Source: Candidatus Nanopelagicales bacterium (lineage in GTDB: Bacteria; Actinomycetota; Actinomycetes; S36-B12). From it: a stretch of DNA of 40,371 nucleotides. Of this stretch, positions 24,398 to 32,149 are shown in pieces. Each line of letters starts with the position of its first letter. Position 1 is the first letter of the stretch. Under the pieces are notes generated by a model, which was not told the DNA's origin, did not search any database, and saw only the letters and a program-made list of their open reading frames with translations. The translations under genes were made by a program, and so were the position numbers. The stretch spans positions 105,303 through 145,673 of the forward strand of contig JABAYF010000015.1 of the NCBI GenBank assembly GCA_018609125.1, given 5' to 3'.

Positions 24398-25546
24398 ATG
24401 TGCGTGTCCGGAACCCCAGATGAAGTGTCCACGACTCGCCGAATGATCCCGGCCATGATCGTTGCCGGTGTGGTCGGCTTAGTGCTTGGCTATGGCGTAC
24501 TCCTGCTCGTCAACGCGGGCATTGCATTGATGTGGGAAACCATTCCCGAAACATGGGAGTCGACACCTGCTTGGTACGTATTTGGTGTCCTCCTGACGGC
24601 TGCAGCCTTGGTGTATGTAGTCCGTCGCTTCATCGGCGACGACGGACACTCGCCACTTGGTGGCATCAAGATCAGCAGCCTTTCGCCAAGGCAGTATCTC
24701 GGTGCAATTCTCGCGATTCTTGTTTCGCTGTTTGGCGGGGCTGTCCTCGGCCCAGAGGTAGCGCTCGTCGCAACCGGTTCGGTTGTCGGAGGCCTTGCGG
24801 CGAAGTGGATGAAGTGCACGGATGCCAAAAGTGTTAAAAGCATTGTGGGCATCGGCGCCCTGGGTGCGATTATGGCGCTGTTTGTGGGCCCCGTTCTTGC
24901 CGGAAGTTTGTCGCTTGGGGGATCGCCTTCATCAATTGAATTTGATGATCTGGGTTGGGCAATTTTGGTCGCGGTTATCGCAACCATCGCCATATCGGTG
25001 GCCCGTCTCATTGGCTTTTTGATTGCCCGCGCAGCCGGGACCGGTCCGCACCTGCGCATACTCATTGGCGCAGCTTTGGTTATCGGCTCAGTAGCGATCT
25101 TGATGGAATACATGACAGGTGAACGGGCCATATTTGTTGTCACTTCGGGCGAGGAGTTGATTACGGACCTACCAACACTCACGAGTATTTCGACAGTGGT
25201 GGCGATCATCGCTTTTAAGTCCATCGCTTACGCACTGTCACTCGGGGCGGGTTTTCGTGGCGGCCCATTTTTCCCAGCAATGTTTGTGGGAGCAGCCGCA
25301 GGACTGCTGATTTCTTTGATTTTGCCTAACGGACCAGGCGTCTACTCCGCAATGACCGTGGGGGTGGTTGCTTCCGTGATTGCCACAGCGCCTATGAAGT
25401 GGCCAATCGCAATTGCCTTGGGCATCGTTATCGGGTTTGCGATGGGTGGTTGGACACTAATTCCATCGGCGGTCGTGGGCGCCGTCGTTGCGCGTGCGGT
25501 TCCACGATGGGGCGACCGGATCAAACTGGTTGATCACTCGGGCTAG
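24398..25546 (+). CDS. ClC-type chloride channel/antiporter, copy 2
   Basis: A 382-residue membrane protein and a paralogue of the ClC at 3469-4644; the two share long identical stretches such as LVSLFGGAVLGPEVALVATG and FAMGGWTLIP. Divergent ClC signatures are HSPLGGIKI, LGPEVALVATGS (gating-type Glu kept) and RGGPFFPAMFVGAAAG. Anion transport across the cytoplasmic membrane is expected; channel or antiporter mode cannot be decided. ATG 24398 was chosen; the frame is open slightly upstream. N-termini of the two copies differ, cores do not. The deaminase gene begins 27 nt downstream. Confidence 0.85.
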   Translation: MCVSGTPDEVSTTRRMIPAMIVAGVVGLVLGYGVLLLVNAGIALMWETIPETWESTPAWYVFGVLLTAAALVYVVRRFIGDDGHSPLGGIKISSLSPRQYLGAILAILVSLFGGAVLGPEVALVATGSVVGGLAAKWMKCTDAKSVKSIVGIGALGAIMALFVGPVLAGSLSLGGSPSSIEFDDLGWAILVAVIATIAISVARLIGFLIARAAGTGPHLRILIGAALVIGSVAILMEYMTGERAIFVVTSGEELITDLPTLTSISTVVAIIAFKSIAYALSLGAGFRGGPFFPAMFVGAAAGLLISLILPNGPGVYSAMTVGVVASVIATAPMKWPIAIALGIVIGFAMGGWTLIPSAVVGAVVARAVPRWGDRIKLVDHSG

Positions 25547-25573
25547 CCTGCTGGCCGCTGGCATGATGACGAC

Positions 25574-26179
25574 ATGACGAGTTCACACACTCCACACGAC
25601 GCAGTGCATCGTCGTTCAGTCCTGCTCGGTGGATCGGTGCTGGTGGCTGCTACTGCGTTGGCAGGCTGTGTTTCGTCGACGTCATCTACGCAGTGCCTAA
25701 CCGGTGAGTTGGCAGATGCTGCGGTGTTCCCGTCAATCGTGCGTGAAGGGTTAGATAGTGCGATGCGACAGGCAATCGGAGTGGCACCCGAGGGTTTTCC
25801 TTTTGGTGCAGTGTTGGTTGACATTGTCTCCGGAGAAGTAGTCGCTGCGGCTGGCAACCAAATGGCCAACGGTGATCCATCAGCACATGCAGAGGTCGAC
25901 GTCTTGCGCGAGGCGGGGATCGCCGGAATCGACCTGACGGCGACAGTCCTCGTCACGACGGCCGAATCATGTGTCATGTGCGCAGCGTGTGCCGTATGGG
26001 CGGGTGTTCAAGGTGTTGTGTATGGCACACCGGTCACTTTTCTCACCGACAGCGGCTGGAAACAATTTGGACTCACTCAACCTGAGATTGTCTCGGCCAG
26101 TTGGCTTTCCATGCCCGTTGTGGGCAACTACCTGCGCGAACTGACCGATCCGCTTTACGCATCTGGGCCACCGAGATAA
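25574..26179 (+). CDS. Exported nucleoside-deaminase-like lipoprotein (Tat type)
   Basis: A 201-residue protein of the cytidine/deoxycytidylate deaminase superfamily, closest to tRNA-adenosine/guanine deaminases. The zinc site is intact: HAEVDVL near residue 105 (H and catalytic E) and ESCVMCAAC near residue 133 (the two Cys, with the usual Pro replaced by Ser). The N-terminus HRRSVLLGGSVLVAATALAGC has a twin arginine followed by a lipobox Cys, so the enzyme should be folded in the cytoplasm with zinc, exported by Tat and lipid-anchored. This location is unusual, since the family is normally cytoplasmic. The substrate is probably an extracellular nucleoside or base. Confidence 0.8.
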   Translation: MTSSHTPHDAVHRRSVLLGGSVLVAATALAGCVSSTSSTQCLTGELADAAVFPSIVREGLDSAMRQAIGVAPEGFPFGAVLVDIVSGEVVAAAGNQMANGDPSAHAEVDVLREAGIAGIDLTATVLVTTAESCVMCAACAVWAGVQGVVYGTPVTFLTDSGWKQFGLTQPEIVSASWLSMPVVGNYLRELTDPLYASGPPR

Positions 26180-26349
26180 TCACCGTTGAGTGGGAAGACG
26201 TTGACGTTCATGATGACGATGAACACTGGCGTTATGGGCTAAGTGCACGACATAACTCTGAGCGACTCATCAACGAAGCACCGTGCCTTGTGTGTCGGCG
26301 CTACGGCTGGATCCCGTGACAGATGTGCCACTGAGCGTTGATCGCTATG
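26180..26349 (+). other. Short open segment after the deaminase, unassigned
   Basis: A frame that is open from inside the deaminase gene runs to TGA at 26317-26319. It reads ITVEWEDVDVHDDDEHWRYG and later APCLVCRRYGWIP, which look protein-like (acidic patch, CxxC). No start codon lies in the intergenic part, so it could be the tail of a lost gene. I recognise no family. Confidence 0.25.
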
Positions 26350-26672
26350 TCAATGATGGCTGGGAAGATGCTGGCCGGGGCCTGCGCCCTCCCCGTCGGC
26401 GTTGACAATATCGAAAGCGCCCATCATTCCGTGGCCCTCATGGAACAGAAGATGGCAGTGGTACACGCTTCGACCTATGTAATCGGCAAAGTGCGTGCGA
26501 AATCTCATGTATCCGTTCCACGGAATCGTTTCGGTCTAGCTCCGCATCGGGGCTACTTTCCGGTTACTCGTCTTATTGGTGAGCGGATCCCAGTCGCCGC
26601 GTTCGACGACGACGAAATCGTTGACGTGGATATGGAAGGGATGCCCCTCGTTCTCGGGGGGCAAGTGGCCGT
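26350..26672 (-). pseudogene. Multicopper oxidase remnant with in-frame TAG
   Basis: The minus strand encodes the C-terminal copper region of a multicopper oxidase: ENEGHPFHIHVNDFVVVERG (HPFHIHV, copper ligands), then after an in-frame TAG at 26536-26538, NGYMRFRTHFADYIGRSVYH and CHLLFHEGHGMMGAFDIVN (the HCH and H-x4-M ligands), to a TGA at 26350-26352. Both parts are in one frame. The N-terminal two thirds of the enzyme are absent; upstream sequence does not align to the family. So it is a truncated, stop-interrupted fossil. Copper-ligand residues themselves are well preserved, which suggests recent decay. Confidence 0.8.
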
Positions 26673-26764
26673 GATGTTGCGATCGAGTTGGAACAGCTCG
26701 GGATTGAAACCAACGGCCGCTATTCCATGAACGGCTGGGAGCGTCGGGTGGGCTATATCGGTGG

Positions 26765-27142
26765 CTAGACGTTCTCAGTGCCAACTAGGCGTTCTCGCAA
26801 AAGAGTGAAGAACGTATCGACTGATCCATCGAGGGCACTGAGGTCGTCTCTGGAGATCAGCAACACCCAATCGTCGTCTGCTTCGGCCACGACGCATTCA
26901 GCGCGATCGCCAACGAAGTCCGCCAGCCCCGGCCCCAACTCGTTTAGATGCAACACGATGAGGGGCACACCGAGTGCGGCAACGCCTTTGTCCCACGCGG
27001 CCCTGCGGCGGAAAGGTGAATGCGTGATCTCGCACAGGCTGCATGACTCACCGCGCAGGTAGTGGTCGATGAGGTAGCGAAACTCACCGCGCACGCCGGC
27101 ATTTGCGCGATACACCCCCACAAGGCGCTTGATAGGCACCAC
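26765..27142 (-). CDS. Uncharacterised protein with CxxC-ITH motif
   Basis: A 125-residue cytoplasmic protein. It starts with a helical segment VYRANAGVRGEFRYLIDHYL, then the motif CSLCEITHSPFRRRAAWD at about residues 34-51 (two Cys, a His), then alternating strands and helices: PLIVLHLNELGPGLADFV, VVAEADDDWVLLISRDDLS, and LDGSVDTFFTLLRERL. I recall conserved hypothetical proteins of this pattern in actinobacteria and proteobacteria but no assigned function. The CxxC-x2-TH group could bind a metal or be redox active. The start is GTG with GGTGGAG just upstream. Confidence 0.65.
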   Translation of the reverse strand: MVPIKRLVGVYRANAGVRGEFRYLIDHYLRGESCSLCEITHSPFRRRAAWDKGVAALGVPLIVLHLNELGPGLADFVGDRAECVVAEADDDWVLLISRDDLSALDGSVDTFFTLLRERLVGTENV

Positions 27143-27198
27143 TCCACCGTAGGCGATCGATATGGGCTCGTCGATTCGGAACTATTTTCCAGCCGGGG

Positions 27199-27894
27199 TT
27201 AGGCAGGTAAGACCATGTCGAAGTGTGCTGTCATCTTTGAGCCGTCGTATGACGTGATGGTGACGTCCAGTTCCGGGACGTAGAATCGGTCACCACCGTT
27301 GGCAGTGGATTCAGGGAAGTACAGCTGGGTCGTGTAGGTCGGGCCATTTGGCGCGGTCACTTTGACGTGGACGTGTTCGGTGCGGCCGGGGTATTGGCCT
27401 GGAATCACCGTCGTCAAAGCGTAGGCGCCGTTTTCGTCGGTCGTTTGGACACCGCGCAGGACGTATCCGTTGTTGTCGTAGGAGCCGTTCCCATCGGCCT
27501 GCCAGAAGTCGAGTGTGGCTCCCGCGACGGGGTTGCACTGGTCGTCGAGGACGTAACCGGTAAGGAGTAATGCAGTGCCGGGTGCTGCGTCGGTGATGTC
27601 GGTGCGCTCTGGTGCGCCCTGCGTGTAATAGGGCCCCTGGTTTTGCTCGATCAGCGTGACCCCGGGTACGCAGGTGGGCGCGGCCCTGTCTTCGGGCGAG
27701 GGAACGACAGGCGCCGCCGCGGTGGTGCGGCTCGTTTCTGTCGATGCAGCCGGCGACGGGGATGAGGAGGACGACGCTGGAGATGGTGTCGATGCCGCGG
27801 AAGTTGGAGCTTCGGCGGATATTCCGGTGCATGCGGTTAGCGCGAGCGCCGCCGAGAAGAGGGCGGTGGCAACGAGCAGTCGATTCCGGGGCAC
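27199..27894 (-). CDS. Intradiol-dioxygenase-like lipoprotein
   Basis: A 231-residue lipoprotein: signal peptide with lipobox LTAC near residue 22, a Ser/Ala/Pro linker (about residues 28-72), then an intradiol ring-cleavage dioxygenase fold. Candidate iron ligands are in order: Tyr in QGPYYTQGAPERTDI, Tyr in PGQYPGRTEHVHVKVTAP with the two His of HVH, as in protocatechuate/catechol dioxygenases. DFWQADGNGSYDNNGY and TQLYFPES are also family segments. It should sit on the outer face of the membrane and could open catechol rings. Extracellular members of this group are known in actinobacteria. It lies alone between two small genes. Confidence 0.82.
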   Translation of the reverse strand: MPRNRLLVATALFSAALALTACTGISAEAPTSAASTPSPASSSSSPSPAASTETSRTTAAAPVVPSPEDRAAPTCVPGVTLIEQNQGPYYTQGAPERTDITDAAPGTALLLTGYVLDDQCNPVAGATLDFWQADGNGSYDNNGYVLRGVQTTDENGAYALTTVIPGQYPGRTEHVHVKVTAPNGPTYTTQLYFPESTANGGDRFYVPELDVTITSYDGSKMTAHFDMVLPA

Positions 27895-28039
27895 ACCGCT
27901 AACGTATCGGTTTATCCTATGATGCTTCCTGCTAACCCAGGAAGCATGTCCTCGCTACGTGGTGGGCGTTTCACATGGGTCGGATGGCTGTTGATGGGAA
28001 ATTCCTACAACGTGATGCGGTGCCGACTAGGGTCTGCCC

Positions 28040-28303
28040 ATGCTATTTCGCGCGGTCGTGGCTGGGATCGCGAGTATCGGTGTCGTCGCCGCGGTGGTGG
28101 CCACAGCGCCGGTCGCCGCGGTGGAGACAGCCGACACTGCTCGGTGGACCCTCGAAGATCGAGACTGCGAATCTGAATCGCTCGCCGATTGGCAGTGCTA
28201 CTCCCTGGTCTGCCCGGCGCCCCTGCGGGGGAGCGTGCCGGGCGTTAGACCCGGAGCGGTCGTCGTACTCCCCAAGGCGCGACGGCCACTTCGGCCATTC
28301 TAG
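28040..28303 (+). CDS. Possible small secreted protein, probably truncated
   Basis: An 87-codon frame with a plausible signal peptide (MLFRAVVAGIASIGVVAAVV, cleavage near VAAVE) followed by TADTARWTLEDRDCESESLA and DWQCYSLVC. The last 30 codons run through a large inverted repeat (28207-28251) and look non-coding (PLRGSVPGVRPGAVVVLP). It may be the 5' part of a lost exported protein whose end was replaced. There is no clear Shine-Dalgarno. Function unknown. Confidence 0.35.
   Translation: MLFRAVVAGIASIGVVAAVVATAPVAAVETADTARWTLEDRDCESESLADWQCYSLVCPAPLRGSVPGVRPGAVVVLPKARRPLRPF
28207..28251. terminator. Large hairpin between convergent genes
   Basis: GGTCTGCCCGGC (28207-28218) pairs with GCCGGGC (28237-28243) and AGACC (28247-28251), with CCCC/GGGG inside the loop. 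It lies about 50 nt beyond the 3' end of the DUF6790 gene (minus) and could serve as a bidirectional terminator. Confidence 0.45.
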
Positions 28304-28767
28304 GCGGCGCCGGCGACGAGCAGGGCGATGAGCGACACGGGAAGGCTGATGTCGTAGAGCAGGACCCACGTGTTTCCGAGGGCGAAGTTGCGATCACGAA
28401 TCATTTCCTTGACGTGCAGGGCCGCGGCGCCGAGCAGAAAAACACTCAGAACGATGGAGAGCACTAGCCACGAGGTGCCCCCGAGATAGGCGGCGATGAC
28501 GCCGGCGATACCCAGGCCGATGCTGACGAAGCCGAGCTCGTATTGGAAACCGTTGGTGGTCCACCCAATGTTCTTCGCCGTCGACTGGGCGAAAATGGTA
28601 TGCATGATGCCGCTCGCTATGACGAGATAGCCCGCAGGCATGGTCATCATCCAGCGCATCGCCGTCTGCGCGAACTCATCGCCTGGATCCGCCCCCGGCG
28701 GCGTCACGCCTGTGAGGGCCAGCACCCACGCAACAAGAAGCGTCGCCGGTAACGCCAGAACCGCCAT
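28300..28767 (-). CDS. DUF6790-type integral membrane protein
   Basis: A 155-residue protein with four hydrophobic spans (VLALPATLLVAWVLALTGV at the start, then PAGYLVIASGIMHTIFA, LGFVSIGLGIAGVIAAYLGG, SIVLSVFLLGAAALHVKEMI and a last one at the C-terminus). The loop TAKNIGWTTNGFQYELGFVS and the HVKEM-x-x-RNFALGN segment are characteristic of DUF6790. No catalytic residues are recognised. It stands alone and convergent with the preceding small ORF. Confidence 0.75.
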   Translation of the reverse strand: MAVLALPATLLVAWVLALTGVTPPGADPGDEFAQTAMRWMMTMPAGYLVIASGIMHTIFAQSTAKNIGWTTNGFQYELGFVSIGLGIAGVIAAYLGGTSWLVLSIVLSVFLLGAAALHVKEMIRDRNFALGNTWVLLYDISLPVSLIALLVAGAA

Positions 28768-28878
28768 TTGGGGAATCTAGCCGGACTCCATGGAACATTT
28801 CGGCGAAATTTGTTTCAGGCGTTGGAAATGTTCTGGCGAAACCGAGAGTGAGGGGGTCACTTCTTCTACGATCACGGT

Positions 28879-29301
28879 ATGCGGCGATGGTTCATGGGCT
28901 GGCTTCTCGGCCTGGGTGGAAATGCTCTAGGTCTACTGCTTGCATCTTTGCTACTGGGTGACATGTTCATCATCAGCGGTGTGACGGGATTTGTTGTCAG
29001 CCTGGTGGTCTTCGCCGTGCTGTCCGCGATCTTCACCTGGCTGGTATTCCGCACCCTGCTACGTAAGGCGGGATCATTGGTTCCCCTCACTGGCCTTGCC
29101 TCGACATTCTTAACCCTTGCTATAACGGACTTGTTTACGGACGGAATTTCCATCAGTGGCTGGGGTTGGCTATGGGCAACTCTCTTGGTGTGGATTCTCA
29201 GCATGTTCATATGGGTGCTTCCAGGTCCGTGGCGCCGTTACAAGCAAACCGGGACTGCCGGACGTCCCTCAAGCGGTGGGCCAGGAGCCAAGCCTTTCTG
29301 A
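28879..29301 (+). CDS. Four-span membrane protein (phage-holin-4-like/mycobacterial type)
   Basis: A 140-residue membrane protein with four transmembrane helices: NALGLLLASLLLGDMFI, VTGFVVSLVVFAVLSAIFTW, a third at LTGLASTFLTLAITDLF and a fourth at LWATLLVWILSMFIWVLP. A short basic, Gly/Pro-rich tail (PWRRYKQTGTAGRPSSGG) follows. The layout resembles small actinobacterial membrane proteins grouped with PF04020 (phage holin family 4), which are not necessarily holins. No ribosome site is obvious before ATG 28879. Role unknown. Confidence 0.65.
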   Translation: MRRWFMGWLLGLGGNALGLLLASLLLGDMFIISGVTGFVVSLVVFAVLSAIFTWLVFRTLLRKAGSLVPLTGLASTFLTLAITDLFTDGISISGWGWLWATLLVWILSMFIWVLPGPWRRYKQTGTAGRPSSGGPGAKPF

Positions 29302-29311
29302 GATCTATCGG

Positions 29312-29992
29312 TTACAGCAACTTGGGCAAGGACGCCAGGACGGTAGCCGAGCTAACGAATACAACAAGTGCCACGCCGATGAGTGTCCACGAACTCCAGG
29401 GACGTTTGACCCGGTTCGAAACCGCCGCAAAAAACAAGACGGTCGCGAAGAGAATTGTCAGCATCGTGTAGTTGTTGCTGTTACTTGTGAGAGCTGCTTG
29501 TGCCTTGCTCTCCGCAACATCTTGAGTCTGTGCCGCGCTGACACTGTCTTCTAGGACGTAGTTCGGCATTTCGAATGGATTTTGGGAAGCCGTTTCAGGG
29601 TCAGAAGATCGAGCGCTCTCCCATGCAGAGGTTGCAGTAGCGAGGGGCTCGGGAAACGAATCTCGCAAAAATGTCGCCAGTTCCTCGTTGCCCGAAGTCT
29701 CAGCGCTCATCCACTGTGTGAAGAGCGCTACTTGGATCGACGCTTGCCGATTCGCATTGCTCTCGTACCGGGCTGTGTCAACTCGCGCAGCCGACGCCTG
29801 ACTGAAGTTGATGGACATCGATCCGCCCCACTTGCTTGCTTGAAAGGCAGTCTATGCGGTGAGAATCGTTGTGACCGAAATGAGTATGACGGCAACAAGT
29901 TCACGCCAATCTGCGGACGAGGAGGGCAAGGCCTGGGAGAGCGAAGGCGATCCCGTGATCTTTTCGTCCGATTCTGTTGGACTGTTAGTCAC
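29312..29992 (-). pseudogene. Membrane protein gene interrupted by a single amber codon
   Basis: One continuous frame from GTG 29992 to 29312 (227 codons) is broken only by TAG at 29852-29854 (codon 47). Before it: WRELVAVILISVTTILTA; after it: TAFQASKWGGSMSINFSQAS. In relatives of this type the first membrane helix reads ...TAW-x-AFQAS-W, so the stop replaces a Trp (TGG to TAG). The rest is an extracellular helical part (SIQVALFTQWMSAETSGNEE, NPFEMPNYVLED) and two C-terminal helices (TMLTILFATVLFFAAV, WTLIGVALVVFVSSATVLA). A product from ATG 29818 would lack the first helix. The gene lies 34 nt downstream of the HdeD gene. Confidence 0.75.
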
Positions 29993-30026
29993 GGGCTCGC
30001 CCTAGCGGGAGGAGTGGAGTAAGAAG

Positions 30027-30587
30027 TTAAGCGCCCGTATCGTGCTTGACGTAGAAGGCTCCGATGATCTCAATGATTCCGGTCACGACCAACACCACTC
30101 CTGCAATCCAGACGAAAGTCGCCAAAGACAACGCTGGCCAGACGAAAACGACAATTCCCAGAAGAACGAAGACGACTCCGCCGAAGATCAACCACCCGCG
30201 CCGCTTGCGCTCTTCGCCGGCGCGAACAAACAGCGTGAGGCCGCGAAGGAACAGACCGATGCCGAGGAATATTGCTAAGACGACAACAAGATCGAAAGCG
30301 CCGCGGATCATGACGAGGCCCGAAAGCAGCACCAAGGCCCCAGCGATGAACATGAGCGCTCTTGTGCCGCCCGTGAGGCCGCGAGAAAAGCCGCCGACAA
30401 TGGTCACCAAACCGATTGCTATAAGCCAAATCGCGGTAATGACGCCGACAACGGCGATGGTGGCCCCGGGCCACGTGATCAGAACAAGGCCTAAGAGGAC
30501 GCTGACAATCCCGCCAAGCAGAACCATGAGCCAGGCGCTGCCGAGGCCTTCCTCCTGGACGGTGACGGTCGAATCAATCTCGGACAT
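30027..30587 (-). CDS. HdeD-family (DUF308) membrane protein
   Basis: A 186-residue protein with six hydrophobic helices in three similar pairs, as in HdeD/DUF308 proteins linked to acid and envelope stress. Recognisable pieces are LGGIVSVLLGLVLITWPGAT, RALMFIAGALVLLSGLVMIR and FGGVVFVLLGIVVFVWPALS, with the repeated G-x2-x-LLG-x-W-P pattern. AGGAGG precedes ATG 30587 by 6 nt. A copy of the 27-bp element lies 67-93 nt upstream. The stop-broken membrane gene follows in the same direction. The exact biochemical role of the family is unknown. Confidence 0.88.
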   Translation of the reverse strand: MSEIDSTVTVQEEGLGSAWLMVLLGGIVSVLLGLVLITWPGATIAVVGVITAIWLIAIGLVTIVGGFSRGLTGGTRALMFIAGALVLLSGLVMIRGAFDLVVVLAIFLGIGLFLRGLTLFVRAGEERKRRGWLIFGGVVFVLLGIVVFVWPALSLATFVWIAGVVLVVTGIIEIIGAFYVKHDTGA

Positions 30588-30653
30588 GGGCTACCTCCTG
30601 AAGCGTCGGGTTTGGGCAAGGCTTGTGGTCGCAGCCAAAGGAATCAAGACTTT

Positions 30654-30680
30654 GGGACAAATACCGACAATTTGTCTCAC
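30654..30680 (+). promoter_or_regulatory. 27-bp element, site a
   Basis: GGGACA-N11-TTTGTCTCAC, with the inverted repeat GACAAAT...ATTTGTC inside. It lies upstream of the HdeD gene (minus strand) and downstream of the TetR gene. Confidence 0.7.
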
Positions 30681-30734
30681 CGGCACCCACTCAGTCGGAT
30701 TGTCACGGAGAGGCGAGGGCTAGCAGATGAGTGG

Positions 30735-31307
30735 TTAGCCGACCCGTGTTTCGGCACCTGGTGTGATGTCGAGGGAAGAGCACCACATTTTGTACATGAC
30801 TTGAACAGTGGCTTGGAATTCGTCGTCGCTTACATGATCGGTTCCGGCACCGAAGTCGTAGTACATGATTCGTTCTCCGGCTGCGTTCAGTGCATGGGCG
30901 ACCATGTCAGGCTTCTCGACCCACGGGTAAGACTCTTGAATTCTCCTCCCCACGGCCTCATCCCACATCGCCATCATGTCTCGGTAGTGCTGTGAGGTTG
31001 CTTTGAGATCTCCAAGTTCGGCGTCGGCCACTGCGCGCATCAAGGGCCCGTGATTGAGATAGGCGCGATAGACGGCCCGCAAGTGAGGCTCGACCTTCGG
31101 ACTTTCTCCGGATAGCCACGGTTCTCCAGCCCCGACCATTTCGCCGACCACGCTTTGAAATAGGTGGTCTAGTGCTTCATCAAGGCTTGAGTACTGCCGG
31201 TAGAAGGTTGATCGCGATACGCCGGCATGTCGACACAACCGCCCTATGGTTATGTCACTCATCGAAAACGAACCAAGGAGTTCCTCGAGCGGCGAGAGTA
31301 TCGGCAT
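30735..31307 (-). CDS. TetR-family transcriptional regulator
   Basis: A 190-residue regulator. The N-terminal helix-turn-helix reads SDITIGRLCRHAGVSRSTFY followed by RQYSSLDEALDHLF, typical TetR/AcrR (G-VS-x-x-TFY-x-x-F/Y). The C-terminal domain is helical with several Trp/Tyr (MMAMWDEAVG, ESYPWVEKPD, ERIMYYDF) that could line a ligand pocket. The protein is short at its N-terminus compared with many TetR proteins. A copy of the 27-bp element (site b) lies 24-50 nt upstream of its ATG, so autoregulation is likely, and five more copies lie at neighbouring genes. The ligand is unknown. Confidence 0.88.
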   Translation of the reverse strand: MPILSPLEELLGSFSMSDITIGRLCRHAGVSRSTFYRQYSSLDEALDHLFQSVVGEMVGAGEPWLSGESPKVEPHLRAVYRAYLNHGPLMRAVADAELGDLKATSQHYRDMMAMWDEAVGRRIQESYPWVEKPDMVAHALNAAGERIMYYDFGAGTDHVSDDEFQATVQVMYKMWCSSLDITPGAETRVG

Positions 31308-31330
31308 AGTTCAACGATACCCCGAAATCT

Positions 31331-31357
31331 GAAACATTAAAGACGATTTTGTCTCAC
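31331..31357 (+). promoter_or_regulatory. 27-bp element, site b
   Basis: GAAACA-N11-TTTGTCTCAC in the divergent region between the TetR gene and the GAP gene; 93 nt separate it from the GAP start codon. The left half deviates most from the dyad, the right half is exact. Confidence 0.7.
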
Positions 31358-31450
31358 TCTGGGAGGAGCTGCTGTCTGCGTGGCTTTAATAGGAACAGGT
31401 GAAGTGCCGGTTGGTCCGCTAAGTAGACGTGAATCACGAGCGAGGTAGAT

Positions 31451-32113
31451 ATGTTGTCTGTACTTGGAGACGTCCTACCGTTCGCTATTGGTGTTGCCGC
31501 CAGTGCGGCAGCAGTCATCGCCTTGATTCTCGTACTCCAAGGGCCTCGAGCATCGAGCTCGGGCATCGCATTCACTGCTGGCTGGTTGGGCGGTGTGGGT
31601 CTCGTTGTTGTTCTTGGAGTCGCCTTCGGCCTCGCAGTATCCGATGACCCTGCGCGTTGGACTCAATGGTTGAAGACTGCGCTGGGCGCCCTACTCCTAT
31701 TGGCGGCGGCACGGAAATGGTCGCAGCGAACTCCAACGGGAAGTGAATCAGCACCTCCAGCCTGGATGGCGGGCCTTCAGGACAGCGCACCGAGCAAAGC
31801 GGCAATTCTTGGTTTCCTCCTCGGAGGAGTCAATCCGAAGAATTTGATGTTGACCCTGGGTGCCGCAGCCACTCTTGGTTCCAGCGGTTTGGACTCAACG
31901 CAATTGTGGATCGTTGGAATCGCGTACATCGTTGTTGCAAGCCTGAGCGTGTTGGTGCCGCTCGGTATCTACCTGCTGATGCGCGCCAAGGCGGATCACC
32001 TGTTAGCTGACCTGGGTGTGTGGATGAAAGCCAATAGCGACGGAATCACGATCGTCGTACTTCTGATCTTCGGAGTGAAACTTCTCCTGGGAGGCCTTGC
32101 TGCACTCGTCTAG
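31451..32113 (+). CDS. GAP (Sap/sulfolipid-1-addressing type) membrane protein
   Basis: A 220-residue protein with six transmembrane helices of the LysE-like superfamily. The N-terminus (LPFAIGVAASAAAVIALILV), the central basic loop (RKWSQRTPTGSESAPPAWMA) and the segment FLLGGVNPKNLMLTLGAA, whose NPKN is the superfamily signature, place it in the GAP/Sap family (PF11139). In mycobacteria these proteins help move glycolipids across the membrane. Here a role in lipid or small-molecule export is inference. It is divergent from the TetR gene with site b between them. GAGGT precedes the ATG. Confidence 0.85.
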   Translation: MLSVLGDVLPFAIGVAASAAAVIALILVLQGPRASSSGIAFTAGWLGGVGLVVVLGVAFGLAVSDDPARWTQWLKTALGALLLLAAARKWSQRTPTGSESAPPAWMAGLQDSAPSKAAILGFLLGGVNPKNLMLTLGAAATLGSSGLDSTQLWIVGIAYIVVASLSVLVPLGIYLLMRAKADHLLADLGVWMKANSDGITIVVLLIFGVKLLLGGLAALV

Positions 32114-32149
32114 GCGGCGGATGTCGAACCCATTGCCAAATCAAGAGTC

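Noticed and set aside
28879-29301. Prophage holin
   Set aside because: No lysin or other phage genes lie nearby; the four-span layout is common to unrelated small actinobacterial membrane proteins.
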